In this document: one piece after another, positions 7,714 to 16,305 of the stretch | How the letters are laid out: each line of letters begins with the position of its first letter | Position numbering within the stretch: position 1 is the stretch's first letter | Source: Opitutaceae bacterium | GTDB taxonomy: Bacteria; Verrucomicrobiota; Verrucomicrobiia; Opitutales; Opitutaceae | Length of the DNA stretch: 64,000 nucleotides | Reading direction: 5' to 3' | Assembly (NCBI GenBank): GCA_027485815.1 | Contig: JAIXQE010000092.1 | Coordinates: forward strand, 1 to 64,000 | Program-made: the position numbers and the translations under genes | The notes under the pieces: model-generated | What the model saw: the letters and a program-made list of their open reading frames with translations, nothing else | Databases searched by the model: none | Told to the model about the DNA's origin: nothing

Positions 7714-9483
7714 TCAGGCCGCGGCCGCCCGCGCCTCCCCGACCGCCGCCGCCACGCGCGCCTCCGCCTCGGCGAGGGGCAACTTGACCACGTCCTTCGC
7801 GTGGCGCCACTTGAGCTCGATCACCCCCTCCTTCAGGCCCTTGCCGCCGATGGTGAGGCGCAGCGGAATCCCGATCAGGTCGGCGTCCTTGAACTTCACG
7901 CCCGGACGCTCGGCGCGATCGTCGATCAGCACGTCCGCCCCGGCCCGCTCCGCCGCGGTGCCGAGCCGCTCCGCCAGCTCCATCGCCTCGGGCAGCTGGG
8001 GATCGAGGACGCAGACGAGCACCTGGAAGGGGGCGCAGTTCCACGGCCAACGGATGCCATCGGCGTCGTGGCTCTGCTCGATCACCGCCTGCAGGGCGCG
8101 GCTGATCCCGATGCCGTAGCAGCCCATCACCATCGGGTGCGTCTGCTTCTGGTCGTCGGTGAAGACGGCGCCGAACTTCTCGGAGTACTTCGTGCCCAGC
8201 TTGAAAATGTGACCGACCTCGATGCCGCGGCGGACCTGCAGCGGCTGGCCGGAACGCGGGTCGGGCTCGCCCGGCCGCACCCGCCGAAAGTCGCCGAAGC
8301 GGGTGATCGCGAGGTCGCGCGCGACGTTCACGTGGCGCAGGTGGAAGCCGTCCTCGTTGGCGCCGGTCGTGCCGTTGCCGATCAGCCGGATCGCATGGTC
8401 GGCGAAGACCCCCGCCAGCGCCGACGGGTCGCGCAGGGTTCCCTTGACGGCGCCGAGGCTACCCGGCCGGGCGCCCAGCACGGGCACGATCTCCTCCGGG
8501 GTGGCCGGCCGGAACAGCGTGAAGCCGAGCGCGCCCAGCTTCGCCTCCTCCAGCTCGTCGCAACCGCGGAGCAGCACCAAAAACGGGCGCCCATCGCCAA
8601 TGTAGACGAGCGTCTTGAACTGCTGCTCCGCCGGCACCCCGTGGGGCTCCGCCGCCAGCTGGGCGATGGTCGTCACTCCGGGAGTGGCGAACTTCTCCAC
8701 CGCCCCCGCGGGGGCCGCGTCCGCGAGGTCCGCCGGGACGAGCGCGCTCGTCGCCTTCTCGCGGTTGGCCGCGTAGCCGCTGGCCTCGTTGTAGATGACG
8801 TCGTCGTCGCCGATCTCGGCCGGGACCATGAACTCGTGGGAGAAACTCCCGCCCATCACGCCCGTGTCCGCCTCGACCGCGATCGCCTGCACCCCGAGGC
8901 GGCGGAAGAAGCGCGCGTACGCCTCCTTCATCGCGAAGTAGCTCTTCACCGCCCCCTCGTCGCCGGTATCGAAGGAGTAAGCGTCCATCATGATGAACTC
9001 CCGCGCGCGCATCAGCCCGTAGCGGGGACGGATCTCGTTCCGGAACTTGGTGGCGATCTGGTAGAAGTTCTTCGGCAGGTCCCGGTAGCTGGAGATCTCC
9101 GCCTTCACCAGCGGGGTGATGATCTCCTCGTGGGTGGGGCCGAGGACGACCTCCGGCTCGCGCCCCGGCCGGCGGCCGTCGCCCGCGCTGTCGGCGCGAA
9201 ACATGATCTCGCGGGCGGCGGCCCAGCGGGGCCCCTGCGCCCAGAGCTCGGCCGGATGCAGGTGCGGCATCCACAGCTCGATCGCGCCGGCGCCATCCAT
9301 CTCCTCCCGGCAAAGCTGGGTGATCTTGTGCACCGCGCGCAGGCCCAGCGGGAGGTACGTGTACAACCCGCCGCCCAGCCGGCGCACCAGCCCGGCCCGC
9401 ACCAGCAGGCGATGCGAGGCGATTTCCGCGTCGGCGGGGCTTTCCTTGAGGGTCGGGATGAAGAACTGGGACCAGCGTTTCAT
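7714..9483 (-). CDS. proS: Prolyl-tRNA synthetase (bacterial type with editing insertion)
   Basis: 589 residues from MKRWSQFFIPTLKE; the preceding 13 residues in the ORF track are not needed. Class II synthetase that charges tRNA-Pro. Visible: motif 1 region around LVRRLGGGLYTYLPLG, motif 2 LGPTHEEIITPLV and FYQIATKFRNEIRPRYGLMRAREF, the inserted editing (YbaK/INS-like) domain between motifs 2 and 3 (about 220-390, including the GDGRPFLVLLRG segment), motif 3 GCYGIGISRALQAVIEQ, and a C-terminal anticodon-binding domain ending LPLAEAEARVAAAVGEA. Length fits the bacterial ProS with the insertion (about 570-590). Divergent from the PIG-L deacetylase gene with 101 bp between. Confidence 0.97.
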   Translation of the reverse strand: MKRWSQFFIPTLKESPADAEIASHRLLVRAGLVRRLGGGLYTYLPLGLRAVHKITQLCREEMDGAGAIELWMPHLHPAELWAQGPRWAAAREIMFRADSAGDGRRPGREPEVVLGPTHEEIITPLVKAEISSYRDLPKNFYQIATKFRNEIRPRYGLMRAREFIMMDAYSFDTGDEGAVKSYFAMKEAYARFFRRLGVQAIAVEADTGVMGGSFSHEFMVPAEIGDDDVIYNEASGYAANREKATSALVPADLADAAPAGAVEKFATPGVTTIAQLAAEPHGVPAEQQFKTLVYIGDGRPFLVLLRGCDELEEAKLGALGFTLFRPATPEEIVPVLGARPGSLGAVKGTLRDPSALAGVFADHAIRLIGNGTTGANEDGFHLRHVNVARDLAITRFGDFRRVRPGEPDPRSGQPLQVRRGIEVGHIFKLGTKYSEKFGAVFTDDQKQTHPMVMGCYGIGISRALQAVIEQSHDADGIRWPWNCAPFQVLVCVLDPQLPEAMELAERLGTAAERAGADVLIDDRAERPGVKFKDADLIGIPLRLTIGGKGLKEGVIELKWRHAKDVVKLPLAEAEARVAAAVGEARAAAA

Positions 9484-9536
9484 GTGGGGCCGGACCGAAT
9501 CAGCGCCCGGCGGCCGGGGCAACGGTTTTCCCCTCC

Positions 9537-9554
9537 CCGGCGGCTTGCCGCCGG
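9537..9554. promoter_or_regulatory. 18-nt perfect palindrome between proS and the PIG-L gene
   Basis: CCGGCGGCTTGCCGCCGG has two 8-bp arms around TT in the 101-bp divergent gap. It could be an operator or a hairpin at the start of the PIG-L leader. GC-rich palindromes arise easily in this genome, so the functional claim is weak. Confidence 0.3.
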
Positions 9555-9584
9555 CGCGCCGGGCCGCTTCGCTCCCGCACCCCG

Positions 9585-10466
9585 ATGAAGGTCCTGCACG
9601 TCCACGCCCACTTCGACGACTATGAGTTCACCGCGGCCGGTTCGTTCGAGCTCTGGCGGCGCCAGCTCGGCCCCTCGTTTCGGTCCCGGGTGATCGTCTG
9701 CACGGATGGCCAGGCCGGACACCATCAGCTTACCCGGGCCGAGACGGCGCGGACCCGACTCGCCGAGCAACTGGCCTCCGCGCGGCTGGGGCAGTACGAG
9801 TTCGAACACCTGCGCCTGCCGGACGGCACCGTACCCCGCGAGGCCTGCCTCCAGGTGACCCCGCCGCTGCTCGCGGCCCTGTGGCACGCGATCCGGGACT
9901 TCGAACCCGACTACCTGTTCTGCCCTCCCCTCGCCAGCGACCCGCTCGCCGGCATCCATAACGACCATGAGACGATCGCCGAGGCCATCCGCCGCGTCGC
10001 CTACATGCTCAACGTGCCCCACGCCTTCACCCCGGAGTATCCGGTGGACGAGACGCATTCCCGTCCGGTGAAGGTCCCGGTCATCCTGAACGTCTACGAC
10101 AGCTACATGGGCGGGGCGAACGCCTTTGATTTCGCGGTGAACGTCGAGGACGCGTTCCCCCTGCTGACGGAGATGACCTGGAGCCACGCCTCCCAGATCC
10201 GCGAGTGGTTGCCCTGGGTCGGACGGCATCAGATGGCCCCGCCTGCCAGCATGGCCGACTGGAGGGCGACGCTCCGCCAGCGGTTTGACCGCAAAAACCG
10301 GGAACTCGAACTCCCGGGACCCCACGCACACGAAGTGTTCCGCGTGACGGCTTGGGGCGAAGTCCCGACTTGGGAGCAACTGCGGACTGACCTCGCCGGG
10401 CTCCGGGCGTCCGCGGCTCAGGAACGGGCACTGGTGGAGCGGCTCACCCGCTGGCGGGCCGCCTGA
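9585..10466 (+). CDS. PIG-L (LmbE-type) family deacetylase
   Basis: 293 residues. The family removes N-acetyl groups from sugar derivatives (for example GlcNAc-PI, mycothiol and bacillithiol precursors) using a zinc ion. The N-terminal metal motif is HAHFDDYE (family form HPDDE/HxDD), and the second metal ligand sits in AGIHNDHETIAEAIRRVAY, matching the family's HxDH. A conserved aspartate/glycine turn, TDGQAGHH, lies between them. No signal peptide, so it is cytoplasmic. The substrate cannot be told from sequence; the neighbours (proS, OB-fold protein) give no sugar context. It converges on the OB-fold gene with a 4-bp gap. A thiol-cofactor or lipid-sugar role is possible but unproven. Confidence 0.85.
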   Translation: MKVLHVHAHFDDYEFTAAGSFELWRRQLGPSFRSRVIVCTDGQAGHHQLTRAETARTRLAEQLASARLGQYEFEHLRLPDGTVPREACLQVTPPLLAALWHAIRDFEPDYLFCPPLASDPLAGIHNDHETIAEAIRRVAYMLNVPHAFTPEYPVDETHSRPVKVPVILNVYDSYMGGANAFDFAVNVEDAFPLLTEMTWSHASQIREWLPWVGRHQMAPPASMADWRATLRQRFDRKNRELELPGPHAHEVFRVTAWGEVPTWEQLRTDLAGLRASAAQERALVERLTRWRAA

Positions 10467-10470
10467 GCCC

Positions 10471-11160
10471 TTATTCCACGACCACCTTGGCTTCCTCGAC
10501 GAGGAGCGCGTAGCGGTAGCCCGAGCCGAAGTCCTTGTCCACGGCGAGCCGCCCGGTGACGAGGACCAGATCCCCCACCTTGGCCGCGCCCGCGGACGTC
10601 ACCGTCAAGTTGTTGCTGCCCTCCACCCCGGAGCCGTCCCGGATGTGCAGCCAGTTACGACCCATGATATTGCCATTGAACTTAACGACGCGCCCGCGGA
10701 CCGAGACTTGCTTCCCGGACAACGCGGCCCGGCCGGAGTGGACCTCCGCGACGGTCTGGCCGCCGGGGGCACGCGCAATTTTGGACAGATCGACCGCCAA
10801 TCCGGGGAGGCTGCGGGCCGGGGCATCAGCTGTTTTGCCCGCCACCGCCGCCGCGCCGTTCACCGTGGCGCGCCCGCTGAAGTAGACGACCTCGAACGTG
10901 CGGTTCAGCGTCTTGCTGTGGTAGTTCGGCATCGGCATGGCGTCCCCCAGCGTCACCGTATCCCCCGGCTTGACCGCAAACTGCCCCGCCGCGGCCCACA
11001 CCTTGGCCGAACCGGTATCGATCTGGACGTATGTGTAGGTGGCGGCGTCAATCGCCTCGATGACCTTGCCGCGGATTTCCGTTGGCGAACCGGGACTGGC
11101 CGCGGCGAGCAGGGGCGAGACGAACAGGGCGAGGCGAGCGAGGAGGTGCGAGCGGGGCAT
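10471..11160 (-). CDS. Exported OB-fold (NrfJ-like) protein, function unknown
   Basis: 229 residues from ATG of MPRSHLLARL, with a signal peptide ending near LAAASPG. The 444-residue version in the ORF track runs antisense through the next gene and is rejected. Two modules are visible. The first (about 28-100) has EIRGKVIEAIDAATYTYVQIDTG...VWAAAGQF and PMPNYHSKTLNRTFEVVYF, a pattern I recall from NrfJ-related periplasmic proteins. The second (about 145-229) has VSVRGRVVKFNGNIMGRNWLHIRDGSG and GDLVLVTGRL, an OB-fold nucleic-acid-binding-like domain. Being exported, it probably does not bind nucleic acid in vivo. It lies divergent to the PAS gene across 192 bp. Function not assigned. Confidence 0.75.
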   Translation of the reverse strand: MPRSHLLARLALFVSPLLAAASPGSPTEIRGKVIEAIDAATYTYVQIDTGSAKVWAAAGQFAVKPGDTVTLGDAMPMPNYHSKTLNRTFEVVYFSGRATVNGAAAVAGKTADAPARSLPGLAVDLSKIARAPGGQTVAEVHSGRAALSGKQVSVRGRVVKFNGNIMGRNWLHIRDGSGVEGSNNLTVTSAGAAKVGDLVLVTGRLAVDKDFGSGYRYALLVEEAKVVVE

Positions 11161-11318
11161 GGCGGACGCAAGCACGCGCCGGCGAGGAGCGCAAGGGCGG
11201 GGATGGCGGCCACGGTGCATCCCGGAACCCGCGTGGACCGTACCCTTGAGCATCGACCCATGAAACGACGCGCCCAGATCAATCCCGCAGCCGGTCGAAT
11301 CCCGGTCTGCTTTCGGTT

Positions 11319-11346
11319 TTGACGGTCGCCTCCCCTCCCCTACACC
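11319..11346 (+). promoter_or_regulatory. Candidate sigma-70 promoter of the PAS-protein gene
   Basis: TTGACG (11319-11324) and TACACC (11341-11346) are separated by 16 bp, with the ATG 6 bp further on. The -35 is a 5/6 match and the -10 only 3/6. If used, the mRNA would start at or next to the ATG (leaderless). The rest of the 192-bp divergent gap shows nothing else I can name. Confidence 0.3.
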
Positions 11347-11352
11347 GATCCC

Positions 11353-11916
11353 ATGCTTTCCGAACTGCTCCAAGACCGGGCCGCGCTTTACGTCGCAGGT
11401 GCCTTGGACGCCGATCAACGCGAGGCCTTCGAACTCATCCTCGAGTTTCAGCCGGAACTCCGCGCCCTCGTTGCCCGGCTGCAGGACGTCGGGGCTGCCG
11501 TGACGCTCGCCTCGCTCCGCCGAGATTCCGCGCCCCCCCCCACGTTGCGTGCCCGGGTGCTCGGAGCCGTCGCGGGCCGACCCCGTTCCGAACCGGAACC
11601 GATGGTCGTCACCTGCCCGCTGGGTCGGGTCGAGTGGGTCAACCCGCAGTTCATCGCGATGTGCGGCCACGGCTTTGAGGAGATCCGGGGACGCAAGCCC
11701 GGCGAGTTCCTGCAGGGTCCCGACACCGACGCGGGGGTGGTGCGGCGGATCCGCGACGCCATCCGCGAGCGGCGAAAGTGCCGTGAGAAGCTCTTCAACT
11801 ACCATCGCAGCGGTACCCGCTACGCCGTGGAACTCGCCCTGACCCCGGTGCTCGATGACGACGGGCAGCCGCTGTGGTTCGTGGCGAAGGAGCGCAAGCT
11901 GGCGGACGTCGCCTGA
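11353..11916 (+). CDS. PAS-domain protein with an anti-sigma (RskA)-like N-terminus
   Basis: 187 residues, no signal peptide or membrane segment. The N-terminal 50 residues (DRAALYVAGALDADQREAFELIL) resemble the start of anti-sigma factors of the RskA/zinc-finger type (AALYALGAL...E), but without the HxxxCxxC zinc motif. Residues about 85-180 form a PAS domain, with WVNPQFIAMCGHGFEEIRGRKPGEFLQGPDTD, an IRDAIRE helix, LFNYHRSG and PVLDDDGQPLWFV. It is close to the LOV subfamily, but the photoactive Cys of the GRNCRFLQ motif is Gly here, so it is not a LOV photosensor. There is no kinase, GGDEF or HTH output. It probably acts by protein contact. Converges on recJ with a 15-bp gap. Confidence 0.72.
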   Translation: MLSELLQDRAALYVAGALDADQREAFELILEFQPELRALVARLQDVGAAVTLASLRRDSAPPPTLRARVLGAVAGRPRSEPEPMVVTCPLGRVEWVNPQFIAMCGHGFEEIRGRKPGEFLQGPDTDAGVVRRIRDAIRERRKCREKLFNYHRSGTRYAVELALTPVLDDDGQPLWFVAKERKLADVA

Positions 11917-11926
11917 GCGGCGCGTC
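11905..11926. terminator. Hairpin over the PAS-gene stop codon (no U-tract)
   Basis: GACG-T-CGCC-TGAGC-GGCG-CGTC folds into an 8-bp stem with one bulged T, and the loop holds the TGA stop. It lies in the convergent gap with recJ. No T-run follows on either strand, so termination would have to be assisted or the hairpin may simply stabilise 3' ends. Confidence 0.35.
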
Positions 11927-11931
11927 CACCC

Positions 11932-13659
11932 TCAACCGACCGGGGTCGCACGCCAGTCGGAGAGCACCAATTGGAGCAGCCGCCGCTGGTTGAAGTGGTT
12001 CCACTTCAGTTCCACGGCGAGGTCAAGCGGGCGACCGACCGGCGGGAGGCGGTCCGCCATCTTCCACGCGACGCCGTGCAGCGGGCGACCCCGCGCGTCC
12101 TCCAACCGGAAACGGAAGTGCTGTTCCTTGAAGACCTCGGGGGCCTGCCGCAGCACCACCCCGCGCAGCCCGAAGACGGGCTCCGGATTGCCCTGACCGA
12201 ACGGGTGTAGTCCCTCCAGTTCGTCCATCAGGCGCTCGTGCACCTGTTCGGGCAAGAGCCACGCCGCCAGCTCCAGCCGCGGTTCAGCCGCCTCACTGGA
12301 GACCTGCGCGCGGATCGCCTCGGCGAACCGCGCGCGGAACGCCTCCACGCGCCCCTTGGCCAGCGCGACCCCGACCGCCATCGGGTGCCCGCCCCAGCTC
12401 GTCAGGTCGCCCGCACACACCCCGAGCACCTCGACCAGATTGACGCCCTCGATGCTGCGGCCCGAGCCCTTCGCCAGCTCGCCCTCGTTGCCGAGGACCA
12501 CGCAGGGGCGGTGGTATTTCCGGGTGACCCGGCCCGCCACGACCCCGACCACGCCCGGGTGCCAATTTTCGGCGAACAAAACCACGCCGGCGTGGCCGGC
12601 GTAACGCTCCTCGATCGCGGCCTCGGCCTCCTCGGTGATCTGGCGCTCGATCTCCTGCCGTTCCCGGTTGAAGGCGTCCAACTGCTGGGCCGTCTCCGCG
12701 CAGAACGCCGGATCGTCGCTGAGGAGCAGTTCCACCGAGAGCGCAGCATCGGCCAGCCGGCCGCTGGCGTTGATGCGGGGACCGAGGCGGAACGAGACGT
12801 CGGTGGGGACCAGATCCTGCTCCGGACGCACGCCCGCGACGTCCATCAGCGCCCGCAGGCCGGGCCGCTGGGTCTCGCGCAGGATGCGCAGGCCGTGGCG
12901 GGCCAAAATGCGGTTCTCGCCCTGCAGCGGCACGAGGTCGGCGATCGTGCCCAGGGCGACCAGATCCAGGTGATCCCGGAGCCGGATCCGGAAGGCGACC
13001 GGGTGGTTCTCCCCGCGCAGCTGCTTGAGCAGGCCGTGGCAGAGCTTAAAGACCAGCCCCACGGTACACAGGTGCCGCCACGCCTCGCCGGCGGCGTCCG
13101 TCAGCCCGTACACGTGCGGGTTGATCAGCAGGCAATCCGCGTTTTCCCCGACGGTCGAACGGTGATGGTCGATCACCAGCACCTCTATCCCCTGCGCTCG
13201 CAGGTAAGCCGTCTCCTCCCGCGAGTTGGTGCCACAGTCGAGCGCGATAAAGAGGTCCGGGCGCCCGGCCTCCAACGCGCGGTCGATCGCGCTGCGCGTG
13301 AGGCCATAGCCGTCGGCGGCGCGGCGCGGCACCACAAACCGGGGATTGAGCCCGAAGCGACGCAACACCGAGACCAGCAACGTGGTGCTGGTGACGCCGT
13401 CGACGTCGTAGTCGCCCAGGACCACGATCTGCTCGCGAGAAGCGATCGCGCGGCGTAGCCGGTCAGCCGCGGCCGGGAGGTTGGGGAGCCGGAGCGGATC
13501 GTCCAGTTGGGACAGACTCGGCTGCAGAAACTCAGCCGCGGCGGCGGGATCCGGCCGGCCGGCCCGGAGCAACAGCTCGGCGAGCACGCGGCTTACGCCC
13601 GCGCGTTTGCTGAACGCCTCGACCTCGGAGGCAGGCTGCGGCTGGTGGATCCAGCGCAT
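11932..13659 (-). CDS. recJ: Single-strand-DNA 5'-3' exonuclease RecJ
   Basis: 575 residues from MRWIHQPQPA; the 54 extra N-terminal residues of the ORF track are rejected. RecJ degrades single-stranded DNA in recombination, mismatch and base-excision repair. DHH-family metal motifs are intact: DYDVDG (83-88), ALDCGTNS (Asp141), VIDHHRS (164-166), then a DHHA1 domain with the GxGR-type motif KGSGRSIEGVNLVEV and SWGGHPMAVGV, and a C-terminal OB fold (about 460-575) with PEVFGLRGVVLRQA and LHGVAWKMADRL. Length is typical. It follows secDF on the same strand after an 82-bp gap containing a strong hairpin. Confidence 0.96.
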   Translation of the reverse strand: MRWIHQPQPASEVEAFSKRAGVSRVLAELLLRAGRPDPAAAAEFLQPSLSQLDDPLRLPNLPAAADRLRRAIASREQIVVLGDYDVDGVTSTTLLVSVLRRFGLNPRFVVPRRAADGYGLTRSAIDRALEAGRPDLFIALDCGTNSREETAYLRAQGIEVLVIDHHRSTVGENADCLLINPHVYGLTDAAGEAWRHLCTVGLVFKLCHGLLKQLRGENHPVAFRIRLRDHLDLVALGTIADLVPLQGENRILARHGLRILRETQRPGLRALMDVAGVRPEQDLVPTDVSFRLGPRINASGRLADAALSVELLLSDDPAFCAETAQQLDAFNRERQEIERQITEEAEAAIEERYAGHAGVVLFAENWHPGVVGVVAGRVTRKYHRPCVVLGNEGELAKGSGRSIEGVNLVEVLGVCAGDLTSWGGHPMAVGVALAKGRVEAFRARFAEAIRAQVSSEAAEPRLELAAWLLPEQVHERLMDELEGLHPFGQGNPEPVFGLRGVVLRQAPEVFKEQHFRFRLEDARGRPLHGVAWKMADRLPPVGRPLDLAVELKWNHFNQRRLLQLVLSDWRATPVG

Positions 13660-13693
13660 CGTGGCGAAGGAGTGCCGGCGAGCCGGGCCTGGC

Positions 13694-13716
13694 TCCGGGA
13701 CGCGCAGCGTCCCGGA
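13694..13716. terminator. 10-bp-stem hairpin between secDF and recJ
   Basis: TCCGGGACGC-GCA-GCGTCCCGGA is a perfect inverted repeat with a 3-nt loop inside the 82-bp gap. No T-tract follows in the direction of transcription, so it is a possible Rho-assisted terminator, a processing or stability element, or a palindromic repeat copy. Confidence 0.4.
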
Positions 13717-13741
13717 AACCCGCCCGACGGCCGGCGGCCCC

Positions 13742-16291
13742 TTACTCGGCCGCCTTGCTCGTGCCCTGCCACTCGTACTTCGGCGCGACGTCGTGGTGCG
13801 CCTCGACGTGCTTCCGGTCACCCTTATGCCACCAGTAGAAGACGGGGGTCGCGATGAAGAGCGAGGAGAAGGTGCCCGTGAGCACGCCGATCAGCAGCGT
13901 GAAGGCGATGTCGTTGACCTCGCCGGAGGTCGTGAGCAGGAGCGTCACCGAGGTGAGCAGGGTGGTGCCGCCGGTGATGATCGTGCGCGACAGGGTGAGG
14001 TTGAGGGAGCGGTTGATGATCTCGCGCAGCGTGCCCGTCGGGTTCAGCTTGAGCTCCTCGCGGATGCGGTCGAACACGACGATAGTGTCGTTGATCGAGT
14101 AGCCGATGATCAGCAGGATCGCGGCGACCATCGGGGCGTTGAACTGACGGTCGAAGAGCACGAACAGGCCGATGGTGAGGATGAGGTCGTGCACGGTGGC
14201 GACCACCGCGCCGATGCCGTAGCCCATTTCAAAGCGGAAGGCCACGTAAACCAGGATGCCGGCCAGCGCGGCCACGACCGAGAGCAGCGCGTTCCACTGG
14301 ATCTCCTGGCCCACCGAGGCGCCGATGCGGGACTCGCCGGCGAGTTCGAGCTTGGCCTGCGGGAAGGCGGCCTGCAGCTGGCGCACCAGCGGCCGCCCTT
14401 GGTCGAACGGGGCCGTGATCCGGAGCACTTCGCGGCTGCCGCCGACGGGCTGCTGGTAGGAGAAGGCGACTTCCTTCTGCCCCGCCCGTTCCGCCGCCCG
14501 GCGCAACTCACCCACCTCGACCCGCTGGCCGAAGTTCAGCGTGATCATGTCTCCGCCCACGAAGTCGATGCCGTAGATTTCCTTCCCCTTGTACACCACG
14601 GCGCCGATGCCAACCACGAGCACCGCCACGGTGGCGATGACCGCCGCCTTGGTGTACTTCAGGAAGTCGTAGGCCGTGTTCTGCAGCACCGAGAACATCG
14701 GCAAACGGCCGGTGACCCCGCCCAGGATGAGGGCGTCAAGCAGCAGGCGGCTGATCACGACCGCGGCGAACATCGTCGTGAAGATGCCGATCGCGAGCGT
14801 CACGCCGAAGCCCTTCACCGGACCGGTGCCCAGGCCCACCATGACGAGGGCGACGAGCAGCGTGGTGACGTTCGAGTCCAAGATCGCGGACCACGCCTTG
14901 TCGAAGCCCGCCTCGAGCGCGGTGCCGAGCGACTTGCCCAGCTTGAGCTCCTCGCGCATCCGCTCGAAGATCAGAATATTCGCGTCGACGGACATCGCGA
15001 GCGTCAGCACGATACCGGCGATACCGGGCATCGTGAGCGTGGCGCCGATGCTGGCCATCACCCCGAGGGTGACCAGCACGTTGACGCCCATCCCGAAGGC
15101 GGCGACGAACCCGCCGATCGTGTAGAAGACGACCATGAAGCCGATCGTGAGGAGCGTGCTGAAGATGAAGGCATTCCGGGCGCTGATGACGGCGTCCGCC
15201 GCCAGCGTGGGTCCGACCTCGTACTGCTCGATGATGCGCAATTCGACGTCGAGGGGGTTGTTGAGGACGTTGGCGAGGTTGATCGCCTCGCGGTCGGTGA
15301 AGCTGCCCGTAATCTGCGCGGAGGGACTGTTGATCTCCTCCCGGACGGTGGGGGCGGAGTAGAGTTTCCCGTCGAGCACGATGGCCAGGCGGCCGAGGGG
15401 GCCGCCACGCTGACCGATCTCGGCGATGCTGCGGGTGACCTCGGCGAAGCGCTTCTTGCCGGCGTCGGTGAACTCCAAAATGACCTCCGGCTTGCCGTAG
15501 AGGTCGGGCCGGGCGAACGAGTTGGAGATCATCTCGCCGGTCATCTCGGGGATGCGCTTGACGAAGAGCTCCTCCACGCCGGTCTCGCCGCGGCGGCTTT
15601 CCCAGTCGAGGGTCTTGACCTCGTAGCCGGCCGGGGTGTCCACGCCGGGGCCAGGCACCAGGGAGGGGTGCACCATCCGGAAATCGAGGCGGGCCGGGGC
15701 CTTCACCTGATCCACCACGTCGGGGTTATCCTTGGTGCTGACGCCCGGGAGCTGGATCTCAATGCGGTTCTCGCCGATGGGCCGCAGGACCGGCTCGGCG
15801 ACGCCCAGGCCGTTGATGCGGGCGCCGATGATCTCGATCGACTTCTGCAGCTTCTCCTGGCGCTGGAGGCTATCGAGGTTCTCGCCGGGGGTCTCGACCG
15901 CCTCGAGCGTGAAGGCGACACCGCCCTTGAGGTCCAGGCCCAGCTGCAGGCGGCCGCGCGAAAGGCGCAGCAGTTCCGCCAGCAGGATGTCGTTGCGCTT
16001 CTCGATGTTCTTCAGCGACTCCTCGAGGCGGATGTGGGGGAAGAACTGGGAGAGGTCCAGCCGGCGCTCGCGGCCGAGCTGCTTGAGGGCGACGAACTCG
16101 CTGGGCGCCTGCAGCGCCTTCTTCCGGGCGGCCGCCTCCTCGAGCAGTTTGCCGAACTCGGCGGACTTGGCGGAGGCGTGCGTCCGGACGTAGTCGACGA
16201 AGGCCTCGTCCTGCAGGGGCAGGAGCTGGGAGCCCGACCAGGCCAGCACGGCCACGGACAGGATCAGCTTCCACAGATTGCGTTTGAGCAT
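13742..16291 (-). CDS. secDF: Fused SecD-SecF protein-export membrane protein
   Basis: 849 residues. SecDF pulls substrates through SecYEG on the periplasmic side using the proton gradient. The SecD half (about 1-520) starts with a membrane segment (LWKLILSVAVLAWSG), has LQLGLDLKGGVAFTLE (the D1 family motif), a large periplasmic domain, and a membrane bundle with PGIAGIVLTLAMSVDANILIFERMREEL (motif D5/D6 with the functional Asp). The SecF half starts near residue 530 (NTAYDFLKYTKAAV) with IDFVGGDMITLNF and IGYSINDTIVVFDRIREEL. Both halves keep the proton-path aspartates (DANILIFER and NDTIVVFDR). Fusion into one chain is seen in Bacillus and several other phyla including PVC bacteria. It follows yajC by 79 bp. 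Confidence 0.97.
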   Translation of the reverse strand: MLKRNLWKLILSVAVLAWSGSQLLPLQDEAFVDYVRTHASAKSAEFGKLLEEAAARKKALQAPSEFVALKQLGRERRLDLSQFFPHIRLEESLKNIEKRNDILLAELLRLSRGRLQLGLDLKGGVAFTLEAVETPGENLDSLQRQEKLQKSIEIIGARINGLGVAEPVLRPIGENRIEIQLPGVSTKDNPDVVDQVKAPARLDFRMVHPSLVPGPGVDTPAGYEVKTLDWESRRGETGVEELFVKRIPEMTGEMISNSFARPDLYGKPEVILEFTDAGKKRFAEVTRSIAEIGQRGGPLGRLAIVLDGKLYSAPTVREEINSPSAQITGSFTDREAINLANVLNNPLDVELRIIEQYEVGPTLAADAVISARNAFIFSTLLTIGFMVVFYTIGGFVAAFGMGVNVLVTLGVMASIGATLTMPGIAGIVLTLAMSVDANILIFERMREELKLGKSLGTALEAGFDKAWSAILDSNVTTLLVALVMVGLGTGPVKGFGVTLAIGIFTTMFAAVVISRLLLDALILGGVTGRLPMFSVLQNTAYDFLKYTKAAVIATVAVLVVGIGAVVYKGKEIYGIDFVGGDMITLNFGQRVEVGELRRAAERAGQKEVAFSYQQPVGGSREVLRITAPFDQGRPLVRQLQAAFPQAKLELAGESRIGASVGQEIQWNALLSVVAALAGILVYVAFRFEMGYGIGAVVATVHDLILTIGLFVLFDRQFNAPMVAAILLIIGYSINDTIVVFDRIREELKLNPTGTLREIINRSLNLTLSRTIITGGTTLLTSVTLLLTTSGEVNDIAFTLLIGVLTGTFSSLFIATPVFYWWHKGDRKHVEAHHDVAPKYEWQGTSKAAE

Positions 16292-16305
16292 GGTGCGTTT
16301 GGGTT

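Noticed and set aside
11290-11312. tRNA T-arm-like sequence CCGGTCGAATCCCGG
   Set aside because: The loop is not in the TTCRA register and no acceptor, D or anticodon arm precedes it.
11260-11322. 20-codon ORF MKRRAQINPA... in the divergent gap
   Set aside because: Too short, no ribosome site, no sign of conservation, and it overlaps the candidate -35 of the PAS gene.
11600-11900. LOV blue-light photosensor
   Set aside because: The adduct-forming cysteine is replaced by glycine in GRKPGEFLQG.
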